NCBI GenBank assembly: GCA_034666985.1
Contig: JAXDKS010000047.1
Location: forward strand, 62,001-126,000
Source of the DNA: DATARR01 sp034666985
GTDB lineage: Bacteria; Acidobacteriota; Thermoanaerobaculia; Multivoradales; UBA5704
Length of the DNA: 64,000 nt
Direction of reading: 5' to 3'
Shown: in pieces, positions 50,806 through 64,000 of the stretch
How the letters are laid out: each line of letters begins with the position of its first letter
How positions within the stretch are numbered: the first letter of the stretch is position 1
The notes under the pieces: generated by a model
Seen by the model: only the letters and a program-made list of their open reading frames with translations
What the model was told of the DNA's origin: nothing
The model's database searches: none
Position numbers and translations under genes: made by a program

Positions 50806-53800
50806 TCAGGCCGGCTCGCCTTCCAACTCGGCGAGCAGCTTCGCCAGCAGGCCGGCATCCGCCTGCTCGAGGCTCTTCTGGACGATCGCTTCGGCCAGAC
50901 CGGCGACCGTGGGGCTGTCGAAAAGGACGCGCAGCGCCAGCTCGACGCCGAAGGTCCCCTGGACGCGGGAGAGCACCTGCGTCGCCATCAGCGAATGTCC
51001 TCCCAGCTCGAAGAAGTTGTCCCGCGCTCCCACCCGGTCGACGCGGAGGACCTCGGCCCAGATCGCCGCCAGCCGCTCCTGGACCTCGCCTTCCGGCGCC
51101 GCGTACTCGCGCCCGAGGTCGGGCCGGCCGCCCTCGGGCGCGGGGAGGGCCTTGCGGTCCACCTTGCCGTTGGGGGTGAGCGGCAGCGCCGGCAGCGTGA
51201 CGAAGAGCGCGGGGATCATATAGTCGGGCAGCTCTTCGCGCAGCGCCGCCCGCAGATTGCCCACGCTCGCCGCCCGCCCCTCGGCCGACACGTAGTAGGC
51301 CGCGAGCTGCGGGTTGCCGGGCGTGTCCTCGCGCACGGCGACGACGGCCTGCGCCACGGCCGGATGCCGCGACAGCGCGGCCTCGATCTCGCCCAGCTCG
51401 ATGCGGAACCCTCTCACCTTGACCTGGAAGTCGGTGCGGCCGAGGTAGGTGACGCGGCCGTCCGGCAGATGGCGGGCGAGGTCGCCGGTGCGGTAGAGGC
51501 GCGCGCCGGGCGAGGCGCTGAACGGATCGGGGACGAACCGCTCGGCCGTCAGCTCGGGCCGGCCGAGATAGCCGCGGGCCACACCCACGCCGCCGATGTA
51601 CAGCTCGCCGGCGACGCCCACCGGCACCGGCTCCAGGAGCCGGTCGAGCAGGTGGACCGCGGTGTTGGCCAGCGGGCGGCCGATGGATACCGAGCCGCCG
51701 GGACCCACCCCCGCAAGCGCCGCAAGCGCCGCGGACACCGGCTCGACGGTGGACCAGATGGTGGTCTCGGTCGGCCCGTAGACGTTCCACAGCGATCCCA
51801 CCCGCGGCAGCAGCTCGCCCGCCAGGTCGAGCGGCAGCGCCTCGCCGCCGCAGAGGACCTTGAGGCGCGGCGAGCCGGGCCAGCCGGCGGCGAGCAGCAG
51901 GCGCCAGGTGGCGGGGGTCGCCTGCATCACGCTGGCGCCGGAGGCGGCGAGCAGGGCGGCCAGGCGCCCGCCGTCCGCGGCCGTGTCGCGGCTGGCCAGC
52001 ACGATCCGGGCCCCCACCGCGAGCGGCAGGTAGAGCTCCAGCGCGGCGATGTCGAAGGAGATGGTGGTGACCGCGAGCAGCGCGTCGTCCGCCACGAGCC
52101 CCGGGCACCGCGCCATGGAGGTCAGGAAATTCACCACCCCCGCGTGGCGCACCTCGACCCCCTTGGGGCGGCCCGTCGAGCCCGAGGTGTAGATGACGTA
52201 GGCCAGGTCCTCCGGACCGGCGAGCGGCTCCAGATTTTCGGCGCCACCGTCGTCTCCGGCGGAGGCCCCGTCTCCGGGCTCGATCTCTATTACCGCGAGC
52301 CCCTCTCCGGACAGGACGTAACGCAGCTCGGGCTGGGTGAGGAGCACGCGGGCGCCGCTGTCCTCCAGCACGAAGGCGAGGCGGTCCGGCGGATAGGTGG
52401 GATCGAGCGGCACGTACGCGCCGCCCGCCTTGAGCACGGCGAGGAGGGCGACCACCATCTCCGGCGAGCGCTCGAGGCAGAGCCCCACCAGCGCTCCCGG
52501 GCCGACGCCTGCCGCTCGCAGGCGGCGGGCCAGCCGGTTGGCCCGCGCGTCGAGCTCGCCGTAGGTCAGGCTCTCGCCATCGCCGTCGAAGACCAGGGCG
52601 ATCGAGCCGGGCGAGCGCGCCGCCTGCGCCTCGAAGAGCTGGTGGACGCAGAGCTCCGGGAACGGCGCCGCCGTCTCGTTCCAGGTCTCGACGATCTGCC
52701 GCCGCTCCTCGGCGCCGAGGATCGGCAGCGCCGCGAGCGCCGCGTCCTGATCCGCCAGCACGGCGTCGAGGAGGTTGACGAAGTGACCCGTCATGCGCTC
52801 GATGGTGGCGGCGTCGAAGAGGTCGGTGTTGTACTCCAGCAGGCCGGCGAGGCCGTCCCCCGTCTCGGAGAGGGACGCCAGGAGGTCGCCGCGGGTCGTG
52901 TGGTTGTCGAGCGACGGCACGCTGACCTTCACCCCGGGCAGCCCCGGCGCTCCGGGCGCGTCGTAGTGGAGCACGAAGAAGACCTGGAAGATGGGGTTGT
53001 GGGAGAGGTGGCGCTCGGGCCGCAGCTCTTCGACGAGCTGCTCGAAGGGGAGGTCCTGGTGGGCATAGGCGCCCAGCGCGGCCTCCCGCACCCGCGCCAG
53101 GAGCTGGCGGAAGCCCGGCTCCCCCCGCAGGTCGGTGCGCAGCACCAGGATGTTGGCCAGGAAGCCGACCACCCCTTCGAGCTCGGCGCGGTTGCGGCCG
53201 GCGATCGGCCAGCCGACGAGCACGTCCTCCTGCCCCGAGTAGCGGCCGAGCAGGGCGTTGAGCGCTCCCTGGAGGGTCATGAACAGCGTGCACCGCTGCC
53301 GGCGGCCGAGGGCCGCGAGGCCCTTCACCAGCGGCGCGGGAAGCTGGAAGTAATGGCGGGCGCCGTGCGAGGTCTGCACCGCCGGCCGCGGCCGGTCGGT
53401 CGGCAGCTCGATGACCGCCGGGGCGCCGGCGAGCTGCGCGCGCCAGAAGGCCACCTGCCGGGCCAGCGCCTCGCCCTGGAGCCAGTCCCGCTGCCAGGCG
53501 GCGAAGTCGGCGTATTGCAGCGGCAGCTCCGGCAGCTCCCGCGGCGTTGAGCCGGCGCCGCGCGCGAAGGCGCCGTAGAGGGTTATCAGCTCGCGCAGCA
53601 GGATGGCGATCGACACGCCGTCGCAGACGACGTGATGGATCGCGAAGTACAGCAGTAGGTCCTCCTCGCCCAGCCGGAAGAGATAGGGGCGCAGCAGCGG
53701 TCCGCGGGCGAGGTCGAAGGGCAGGACGGACTCCGCGACCAGGCGCCCGAATGCCTCCGCCTCCCCCGCCGGCACCGGCAGCGCCCGCAGGTCCACCAGC

Positions 53801-56800
53801 GGCAGCGGCACGGCGGCAGCCCCCGGTGAAGCCGCGGGAGCGACGACCTGCACCGGCTGCCCGTCCGGTGCCGCGGCGAACGTGGTGCGCAACGACTCGT
53901 GCCGCCGCACCAGCTCGCCGAAGACCCGCCCCAGAGCGCCGAGATCCATGGCGCCCTGGAAGCGGACGGCGACCGGGACGTTGTAGGCCGGGTCGCCGGG
54001 CAGCAGCTTGTCGAGGAACCAGAGCCGTTGCTGCGAGAAGGAGCAGACCAGGGGCAGGTCGCGCGGCGCCGGCACGAGCGGCGGGGCGACCAGGCCGGCC
54101 TCTTCGCGGCGGGCGGTCTCGATGGCGGCGGCGAGCCCGGCCACCGTCGGCTCCTCGAAAAGCGTGCGCAGCGGCACCTCGACGCCGAAGGCCTCGCGCA
54201 TCCGGGAGATGGCCTGGATGGCGAGCAGCGAGTGGCCGCCGAGCTCGAAAAAGCCGTCGTGCGGCCCCACCCGGTCGCGGTGGAGGAGCTCGGCCCAGAT
54301 GGCGGCCACCAGCTCTTCGACGGGCGAGCGGGGCGCCTCGGCTGAGCCGGCCACCTCCATCGCCGGCGTCTCCGGCGCCAGGCGGGCGAGCGCCCGCCGG
54401 TCGACCTTGCCGTTGACGTTCAGCGGCAGCGACGCGAGGACGACGAAGGCGGCCGGCACCATGAAATCCGGCAGCGCTTCCTTGAGGAAGGCCCGCAGCT
54501 CCTCGGCCGGCAGCGGGCGCCCGGGAACGGGCGCCGCGTAGGCCGTCAGCCGGCGGTTGCCGGCGCCGTCGTCCAACGCCAGGACCACGCACGCCTCCAC
54601 CGCCGGGTGGCGCGCCAGCATGGCCTCGATCTCCCCCGGCTCGATGCGGAAGCCGCGGACCTTGACCTGGAAGTCGGACCGTCCGAGGCACTCGACGGTG
54701 CCGTCCGGCAGGTAGCGCCCGCGGTCCCCCTGCCGGTAGAGGCGCTGGCCGGGCCCGTAGCCCAGCCCGGCGGCGAACGGGTCGGGCACGAAACTGGCCG
54801 CGGTGCGGTCGGGCCAGCCGAGATAGCCGCGCGAGACGTTGGGTCCGCCGATGTAGACGTCGCCGTGGACCCCGATCGGGACCGGCTCCAGGGCGGCGTC
54901 CAGGACGTAGACGCGACAGTTGCGGATCGGCTTGCCCACCGGCACCCGCGGCGCGGCGTGGAGACGCCCGGCGTCGTCCGCGCCGGGCTCCCAGGTCAAG
55001 GCCGTGACGGTGGCTTCGGTGGAGGCGTAGCCGTTGATCCAGCGCACTCCCGGCGCCACCTCCAGCCATTCGGCGACGCGCTCGGGCAGGGCCTGCTCGG
55101 TGCCGACGACGACCAGGCGCAGCGGCGCCGGCGGCCGCTGCCCGGTGCGCACCAGCTCGCTCACCCATTCGTGCCAGTAGGCGGTGGGGAGGTTGGCGAC
55201 GGTGACGCCGTGGCGCGCGATCAGGGCGTGCAGCTCGGGGATCGAGGGGAAGAGCCCCGGCGGACGGGGCACCACCGCGCCGCCGGCGAGCCAGGTGGGG
55301 AAGATCTCCTCCGAGGTGATGTCGAAGCTGATCGAGGTGAACTGGAGGGCGCGGTCTTCAGGCCCCAGCCCGTAGCGCTCGGCGCAGGCCGCGGCATGGT
55401 TCGCCAGCGAGCGGTGGGGAACGCCGACGCCCTTGGGACGGCCGGTGGAGCCCGAGGTGTAGACGACGTAGGCCAGCGCCTCGGGGTGGATCTCCCAGCC
55501 CGGAGCGGACGGCTCCTCGCCGGCGGCGAAGCCGGGATCGTCCAGGCAGACGATCCGGGCATCGCCGACAGGAAGGTTGGGAGCGAGGCCGCGGGTGGTG
55601 AGCAGCACCGGCATTCCCGTGTCCTCGATCACCACGGCCAGCCGCTCCCGCGGGTAGGACGAATCGAGCGGCACCCAGGCGCCGCCCGCCTTGAGGACGC
55701 CCAGGAGCGCCATGGGCATGGCGAGCGAGCGCTCCAGGCAGACCCCGACGCGGCTGTCCGGCCCGACGCCCAGCCGGCGCAGCTCCCGCGCCAGCCGGTT
55801 GGCGCCGGCCTCCAGCTCTCCATAGGTGAGGGCTTCTCCATCCCCGAACAGCACCGCCGGCGCCTCGGGGGTGCGGCGCGCCTGCTCGGAGACCCGTTCG
55901 GGAACGAGGCGGGGCGCGCCGGAAAAGCGGGGATTCCAGTCGACGAGCGCCCGCTGCCGCTGCTCGGGGGTGAGCAGCGCCAGCTCGCCCACTGGCCGGT
56001 CGGCTCCCCCGGCAGTACTCCCATCAATAATCCCGCCGAGGAGCTGGAGGAAGCACTCCACCATGCGGGACACGGTCGCGGCCTCGAAGAGGTCGGTGTT
56101 GTACTCGAAGTAGCCGCTGAAGACGCCCTCGTGCTCCATCATCTCCAGGGTCAGGTCCAGCTTGGCGAGGCCCCGCTCCAGCGGCAGGTTGCCGAGCCGT
56201 GCTCCGGGGATCGCGACCGCGCCGCCGCCCGGCACGTTCTGGAGGACGAACAGGACCTGGTAGAGAGGGTTGTGGGACAGGTGGCGCTCGGGCTGCAGCT
56301 CTTCGACCAGGCGCTCGAAGGGAAGCTCCTGATGGGTCTGGGCGTCCAGAGCGTCGCGGCGCACCCAGGCGAGCAGCTCGCGGAAGGTGACGTCGCGGCT
56401 CAGTCGCGCGCGCAGCAGCAGGATCTCGGTGAAGAAGCCGATCACCCCTTCGAGCTCGGTGCGGTTGCGGCCGGCGACGTTGGTGGCCACCAGGAAGGCG
56501 TCCTGCCCGGTCATGCGGTACAGGAAGGTCTCAAAGGCGGCGAGCAGGACCATGAACGGCGTGGCGCCCGCGCCGCGGGCCAGGGTGCGCAATCCCTCCG
56601 ACAGCTCCGGCGCCAGGGTGAACGTCTCAAGGGCGCCGCGGAAGGAGCCGCCGGCGAGCCGCGGGCGATCGCCGGGGAGCTCCAGGTAGTCGGGGAAGCC
56701 CGCCAGCCGCTCGCGCCACCAGGCCAGCTCTCCCGCCAGGCGTTCGCCGGTGAGCCGCTCGCGCTGCCAGGCCGCGAAGTCCGGGTACTGGAGGGCCGGC

Positions 56801-57396
56801 TCGGGCAACGGCGAGGCGAGCCCCGCGGCGAAGGCCCGGTAGAGGACGGTCATCTCATGGAAGAGCAGGCCCATGGACCAGCCGTCGGAGACCATGTGAT
56901 GCAGGGTGAGGAAGAGGACGTGCTCATCCGCCGCCAGCCGCACGAGGCGGGCGCGGAAGAGCGGTCCGCGCGCCAGGTCGAAGCCGCGGCGCGACTCCGC
57001 CTCGGCCAGCTCGCGGGCGCGCCGGCGCCCCTCCGCCGGCGGCAGCGAGCCCAGGTCCTCCACCGGCAGGGGGAAGTCCGCGGCGGGGGCGACCTTCTGC
57101 CGCGGCTCGCCGTCCACCTCGGGAAAGCAGGTGCGCAGCGCCTCGTGGCGGCGCACCACCTCGGCGAGGGCGCGGCGCAGGGCACCGGCGTCCAGAGCTC
57201 CGCTCCAGGTGACGGCGCGGAAGATGTTGTTGGCGTGGCTCCCGGGATCGAGCCGGTCGAGGAACCAGAGGCGCTGCTGGGCGAAGGTGAGGGGAAAGGC
57301 GCGCGCCGCGCGCTCCTTCTGCCGCGCCAGGCGAGCCAGCAGCGCGAGCTTCTCGTCGCGCGAAAGGGTGGACCGGTCCGTCATGGGCTCGTTCAT
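50806..57396 (-). CDS. NRPS, two modules: C-A-PCP-C-A(Gly)-PCP
   Basis: A 2196-residue synthetase. Module 1: C (HHMVSDG near residue 166), A (YTSGSTGRPKG near 644), PCP (Ser1056 in GGHSL). Module 2: C (HHVVCDG near 1253), A, PCP (Ser2135 in GGHSL). Both C domains keep the full HHxxxDG. The second A domain reads D-I-L-Q-L-G-V-I-W-K, predicting glycine like the next protein. The first A domain reads D-I-E-N-V-G-G-V-T-K, which I cannot assign, and its core motifs are atypical (YASTEAT for YGPTEAT, YRQGDRGRY for YRTGDLARY). The C-terminus has no TE, so the chain passes to the next protein. The ATG at 57396 overlaps the oxygenase stop (ATGA); a second ATG lies at 57384. Confidence 0.94.
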   Translation of the reverse strand: MNEPMTDRSTLSRDEKLALLARLARQKERAARAFPLTFAQQRLWFLDRLDPGSHANNIFRAVTWSGALDAGALRRALAEVVRRHEALRTCFPEVDGEPRQKVAPAADFPLPVEDLGSLPPAEGRRRARELAEAESRRGFDLARGPLFRARLVRLAADEHVLFLTLHHMVSDGWSMGLLFHEMTVLYRAFAAGLASPLPEPALQYPDFAAWQRERLTGERLAGELAWWRERLAGFPDYLELPGDRPRLAGGSFRGALETFTLAPELSEGLRTLARGAGATPFMVLLAAFETFLYRMTGQDAFLVATNVAGRNRTELEGVIGFFTEILLLRARLSRDVTFRELLAWVRRDALDAQTHQELPFERLVEELQPERHLSHNPLYQVLFVLQNVPGGGAVAIPGARLGNLPLERGLAKLDLTLEMMEHEGVFSGYFEYNTDLFEAATVSRMVECFLQLLGGIIDGSTAGGADRPVGELALLTPEQRQRALVDWNPRFSGAPRLVPERVSEQARRTPEAPAVLFGDGEALTYGELEAGANRLARELRRLGVGPDSRVGVCLERSLAMPMALLGVLKAGGAWVPLDSSYPRERLAVVIEDTGMPVLLTTRGLAPNLPVGDARIVCLDDPGFAAGEEPSAPGWEIHPEALAYVVYTSGSTGRPKGVGVPHRSLANHAAACAERYGLGPEDRALQFTSISFDITSEEIFPTWLAGGAVVPRPPGLFPSIPELHALIARHGVTVANLPTAYWHEWVSELVRTGQRPPAPLRLVVVGTEQALPERVAEWLEVAPGVRWINGYASTEATVTALTWEPGADDAGRLHAAPRVPVGKPIRNCRVYVLDAALEPVPIGVHGDVYIGGPNVSRGYLGWPDRTAASFVPDPFAAGLGYGPGQRLYRQGDRGRYLPDGTVECLGRSDFQVKVRGFRIEPGEIEAMLARHPAVEACVVLALDDGAGNRRLTAYAAPVPGRPLPAEELRAFLKEALPDFMVPAAFVVLASLPLNVNGKVDRRALARLAPETPAMEVAGSAEAPRSPVEELVAAIWAELLHRDRVGPHDGFFELGGHSLLAIQAISRMREAFGVEVPLRTLFEEPTVAGLAAAIETARREEAGLVAPPLVPAPRDLPLVCSFSQQRLWFLDKLLPGDPAYNVPVAVRFQGAMDLGALGRVFGELVRRHESLRTTFAAAPDGQPVQVVAPAASPGAAAVPLPLVDLRALPVPAGEAEAFGRLVAESVLPFDLARGPLLRPYLFRLGEEDLLLYFAIHHVVCDGVSIAILLRELITLYGAFARGAGSTPRELPELPLQYADFAAWQRDWLQGEALARQVAFWRAQLAGAPAVIELPTDRPRPAVQTSHGARHYFQLPAPLVKGLAALGRRQRCTLFMTLQGALNALLGRYSGQEDVLVGWPIAGRNRAELEGVVGFLANILVLRTDLRGEPGFRQLLARVREAALGAYAHQDLPFEQLVEELRPERHLSHNPIFQVFFVLHYDAPGAPGLPGVKVSVPSLDNHTTRGDLLASLSETGDGLAGLLEYNTDLFDAATIERMTGHFVNLLDAVLADQDAALAALPILGAEERRQIVETWNETAAPFPELCVHQLFEAQAARSPGSIALVFDGDGESLTYGELDARANRLARRLRAAGVGPGALVGLCLERSPEMVVALLAVLKAGGAYVPLDPTYPPDRLAFVLEDSGARVLLTQPELRYVLSGEGLAVIEIEPGDGASAGDDGGAENLEPLAGPEDLAYVIYTSGSTGRPKGVEVRHAGVVNFLTSMARCPGLVADDALLAVTTISFDIAALELYLPLAVGARIVLASRDTAADGGRLAALLAASGASVMQATPATWRLLLAAGWPGSPRLKVLCGGEALPLDLAGELLPRVGSLWNVYGPTETTIWSTVEPVSAALAALAGVGPGGSVSIGRPLANTAVHLLDRLLEPVPVGVAGELYIGGVGVARGYLGRPELTAERFVPDPFSASPGARLYRTGDLARHLPDGRVTYLGRTDFQVKVRGFRIELGEIEAALSRHPAVAQAVVAVREDTPGNPQLAAYYVSAEGRAASVGNLRAALREELPDYMIPALFVTLPALPLTPNGKVDRKALPAPEGGRPDLGREYAAPEGEVQERLAAIWAEVLRVDRVGARDNFFELGGHSLMATQVLSRVQGTFGVELALRVLFDSPTVAGLAEAIVQKSLEQADAGLLAKLLAELEGEPA

Positions 57397-59239
57397 CTCT
57401 GCTCTTCGGCGGCGACCAGGAACGGCGTGAAATCGGTGGCGATGACGCGCGTGCCGCGCACGCGATCGCGCTGCGAGGGCTCGAGGTCGCGCACCACGGC
57501 CATGCGCTGCAGCCAGCGGTCGCGGCCGTCGTAGTAGGCGGTGAAGCCGGAGCGGGCGTGGACAGAGCGCCGGTTGTCGAGGACCAGCAGGCTCCCGGGC
57601 TCGATGACGACGTCCCGCTTGACCTGATTGACCAGCTCGCGCACCACCTGCAGGGCGCGCTGGGCCTCCGGCGTCTGCCCCACCATCAGGTCGAGGTCGT
57701 AGCGCAGGAACGGATCCAGCCGGTCGCCGTAGAGGATGGAGACGAGAGGGCCGGCCCCCTTCAGCTCCTCGACGTTGCCGAAGGAGTAGTCCACGCCGCT
57801 GCGGAACAGGTCGCAGAACAGGGTGTCGCGGTCACCCGGCGGCAGCAGGTGGAAGAAGCGGCGGACGCTCGAAAAGATGGTCCGCGCCTGCTTGTCGGGA
57901 TCCTGCCGCAGGCCGTAGAGGAGCAGGTACTCCGGCATGTAGGGGTGGAAGGCGATCTCGGTGTGGAAGTCGAGCAGGATGGACGAGCTCTCGCTCGACA
58001 GCTTGTCGGCGTTCTGCGGCGTGGGGAAGACGTCCTGGAAGAGGTTGCCCTGCTTCTCCTGCAGATAGGCGACGGGCTCGCCCAGCGCGGCGGCGACGCA
58101 GCACATCCACAGCTCGCTGGCGCAGGTGGCCTTGCGCGGTCGCCGCGGCCGCTGCGGCCCCTGGTCCGGGCGGTTGGGTGTCGGCGGCAGCTCCGGGTCG
58201 CAAGGCAGGTTGCGCAGCAGCAGGACGCCGTCCGCGTTGCCCCCCTTGGCGAACTCGACCAGGGAGCGGCGGAGGCGCCGCGGCATCTCGTGGAAGAGCA
58301 GCCGCGCCTCGGCGAAGAAGGCTTCAAAGTCGTCGAGCGGGTCGAAGGACACCTCAGCCATCAGCTCCCGCAGGCGTTCGTGCTCCTCCGCCGTGAGGTC
58401 GAGGACGGTGCCCGCGGCCGGCCCCGGCTGGGCATGGCGGGCGATCAGCTCATGGGCGGTCTCCGTTGCCGCGGCCAGCGGCAGCACCGCGCCGTCGGGC
58501 ACGGCGACGCGGCTGCGCGCCAGCCAGCCCAGGGTCTGCACCAGCAGCCGGGCGTTGTCGTTGTAGGAGACGAAGGGCTCGGCGAAGAGGTCCGAGTCCC
58601 CCGACGCCACGACGCGCCCGCGGCCTACCTGCGCGGCGGCGATCAGGGCCGCGCCGCCGCTGCCGCGGACCACCGCCGTGGCACGCTCGTCGAGGAGGGC
58701 GATGGTGCAGCCGGAGCAGTAGGAGACGGTGGCCACGCCGCGGGAGATGGGGTGCTCGGCGACGTTCTTCGCCTCGAAGACGTGGAGCTGGCGGCCGGCG
58801 TGGACCGCGACGCCCGGCACCTCGGCCAGGTCGTCGTTGAAGCGCAGCCCGAGCTCCCGCAGCAGGTCGTTGACGTTCCAGCCCCAGCGCTCGTTCTCGA
58901 ACTCGCCGAGCACCAGCAGCCCCATGCCCTCCGCCACGGCGGCGGCGATGGCGGCGATCTCGTCCGGCGAGAAGCAGGCCTCCCCGCCCACGCCGGCGTG
59001 GGGGTGCTTGCTGGCGCAGCAGTGGTTGACGATCAGGACGTCGGCGCCGCGCAGCCGCTCCGGGAGGATGGGCCCGGCCGTCAGGCGCCGGCATTCGCCG
59101 CCCAGCGTCGACCGGATCAGCTCCGCGACGTGGGCGTACGAGTAGTAGCGGGGCGCCTCGTTGCTGCGCCGGCTCATGGCCAGGGCCAGCACCGGATCCG
59201 CGGTCCAGGTCTGATTGTGGCTCTCGTCGTAGAGGACCC

Positions 59240-59243
<4 letters not shown>
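57393..59243 (-). CDS. Fusion of DUF4350/GATase-like domain with clavaminate-synthase-like Fe(II)/2OG oxygenase
   Basis: A 616-residue two-domain protein. Residues 1-250 resemble the DUF4350/ThuA type of class I amidotransferase-like fold (VLYDESHNQTW; ADVLIVNH; GMGLLVLGEFENE; VVASGDSDLF), without an evident catalytic Cys triad. Residues 280-616 are a TauD/clavaminate-synthase-like dioxygenase: the iron ligands are His427 and Glu429 (FHTEIAFHPYMPEY, the HxE form) and His562 (NRRSVHARSGF), with Arg576 14 residues on for 2-oxoglutarate. This clade includes beta-hydroxylases of Asn and Arg in peptide antibiotic pathways (AsnO, VioC). It probably hydroxylates a free or carrier-bound amino acid of this NRPS product. 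It is coupled on both sides by 4-bp overlaps with NRPS genes. Confidence 0.87.

Positions 59244-64000
<4,757 letters not shown>

Noticed and set aside
50750..55168. Possible N-terminal extension making the last NRPS a 3021-residue protein
   Set aside because: The added ~1470 residues overlap the two-module NRPS in a shifted frame and contain no NRPS motifs; the ATG at 50749 gives a standard start.

Overview
The window is a GC-rich, gene-dense bacterial chromosome segment. A BNR/VPS10-type propeller protein, a tricorn-like S41 peptidase, a DUF5916 outer-membrane protein, alpha-2-macroglobulin with PBP1C and an Rpn nuclease together suggest a Gram-negative bacterium, most likely an acidobacterium (Thermoanaerobaculia/Vicinamibacteria-like). 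This placement is an inference from gene content. I saw no rRNA, tRNA or CRISPR array.

Layout. (1) 1-4624, + strand: the 3' end of a propeller protein, an M3 oligopeptidase and a GNAT acetyltransferase. (2) 4639-12959, - strand: a tightly packed housekeeping operon read TPR protein, pyrimidine-nucleoside phosphorylase, CinA, ThpR, PlsY, GpsA, GuaA, glutaredoxin-like protein, TPR membrane protein. Most junctions from cinA onward are short start/stop overlaps. (3) 13055-28424, - strand: an Rpn nuclease lying between intact pbpC and a decayed copy of the pbpC 3' end, then pbpC, a nested palindromic repeat, a 1946-residue thioester alpha-2-macroglobulin and a 1888-residue uncharacterised exported protein whose stop overlaps the macroglobulin start. 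(4) 28494-33653: a Phd/ParE-type toxin-antitoxin pair, a DUF697 protein, and an AraC regulator upstream of a tricorn-like protease that is cut by one in-frame TAG.

(5) 33689-41076, + strand: a defence and mobile-DNA scrap heap. It holds an AlbA_2/ATP-binding (COG2865-like) regulator, an hsdR truncated at its DECH motif, an intact TIR-NB-ARC-TPR protein resembling bacterial NLR-type anti-phage proteins, the last 59 codons of a tyrosine recombinase, and an hsdM truncated exactly at a hairpin. Two unrelated tandem arrays share a 21-bp period. The type I restriction system is dead, while the TIR-NLR gene looks functional.

(6) 41120-64000, - strand: a seven-gene nonribosomal peptide operon entering from the right edge. 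Read in order it has an NRPS (partial; A-PCP-C-A-PCP), a fusion of a DUF4350/GATase-like domain to a clavaminate-synthase-like Fe(II)/2OG oxygenase, an NRPS (C-A-PCP-C-A-PCP), an NRPS (C-A-PCP-E-like), a free-standing relative of NRPS-embedded methyltransferases, an MFS exporter and a DUF5916 outer-membrane protein. Hand-read specificity codes give Thr for the last module of the first NRPS and Gly for the last module of each of the other two. The closing epimerase-like domain has lost the second His of its HHxxxD motif, which fits its achiral Gly substrate. No thioesterase is visible, so chain release is unexplained. The best candidates for something undescribed are this peptide pathway with its fused oxygenase, the giant partner of the macroglobulin, and the 21-bp-period arrays around the TIR-NLR gene.
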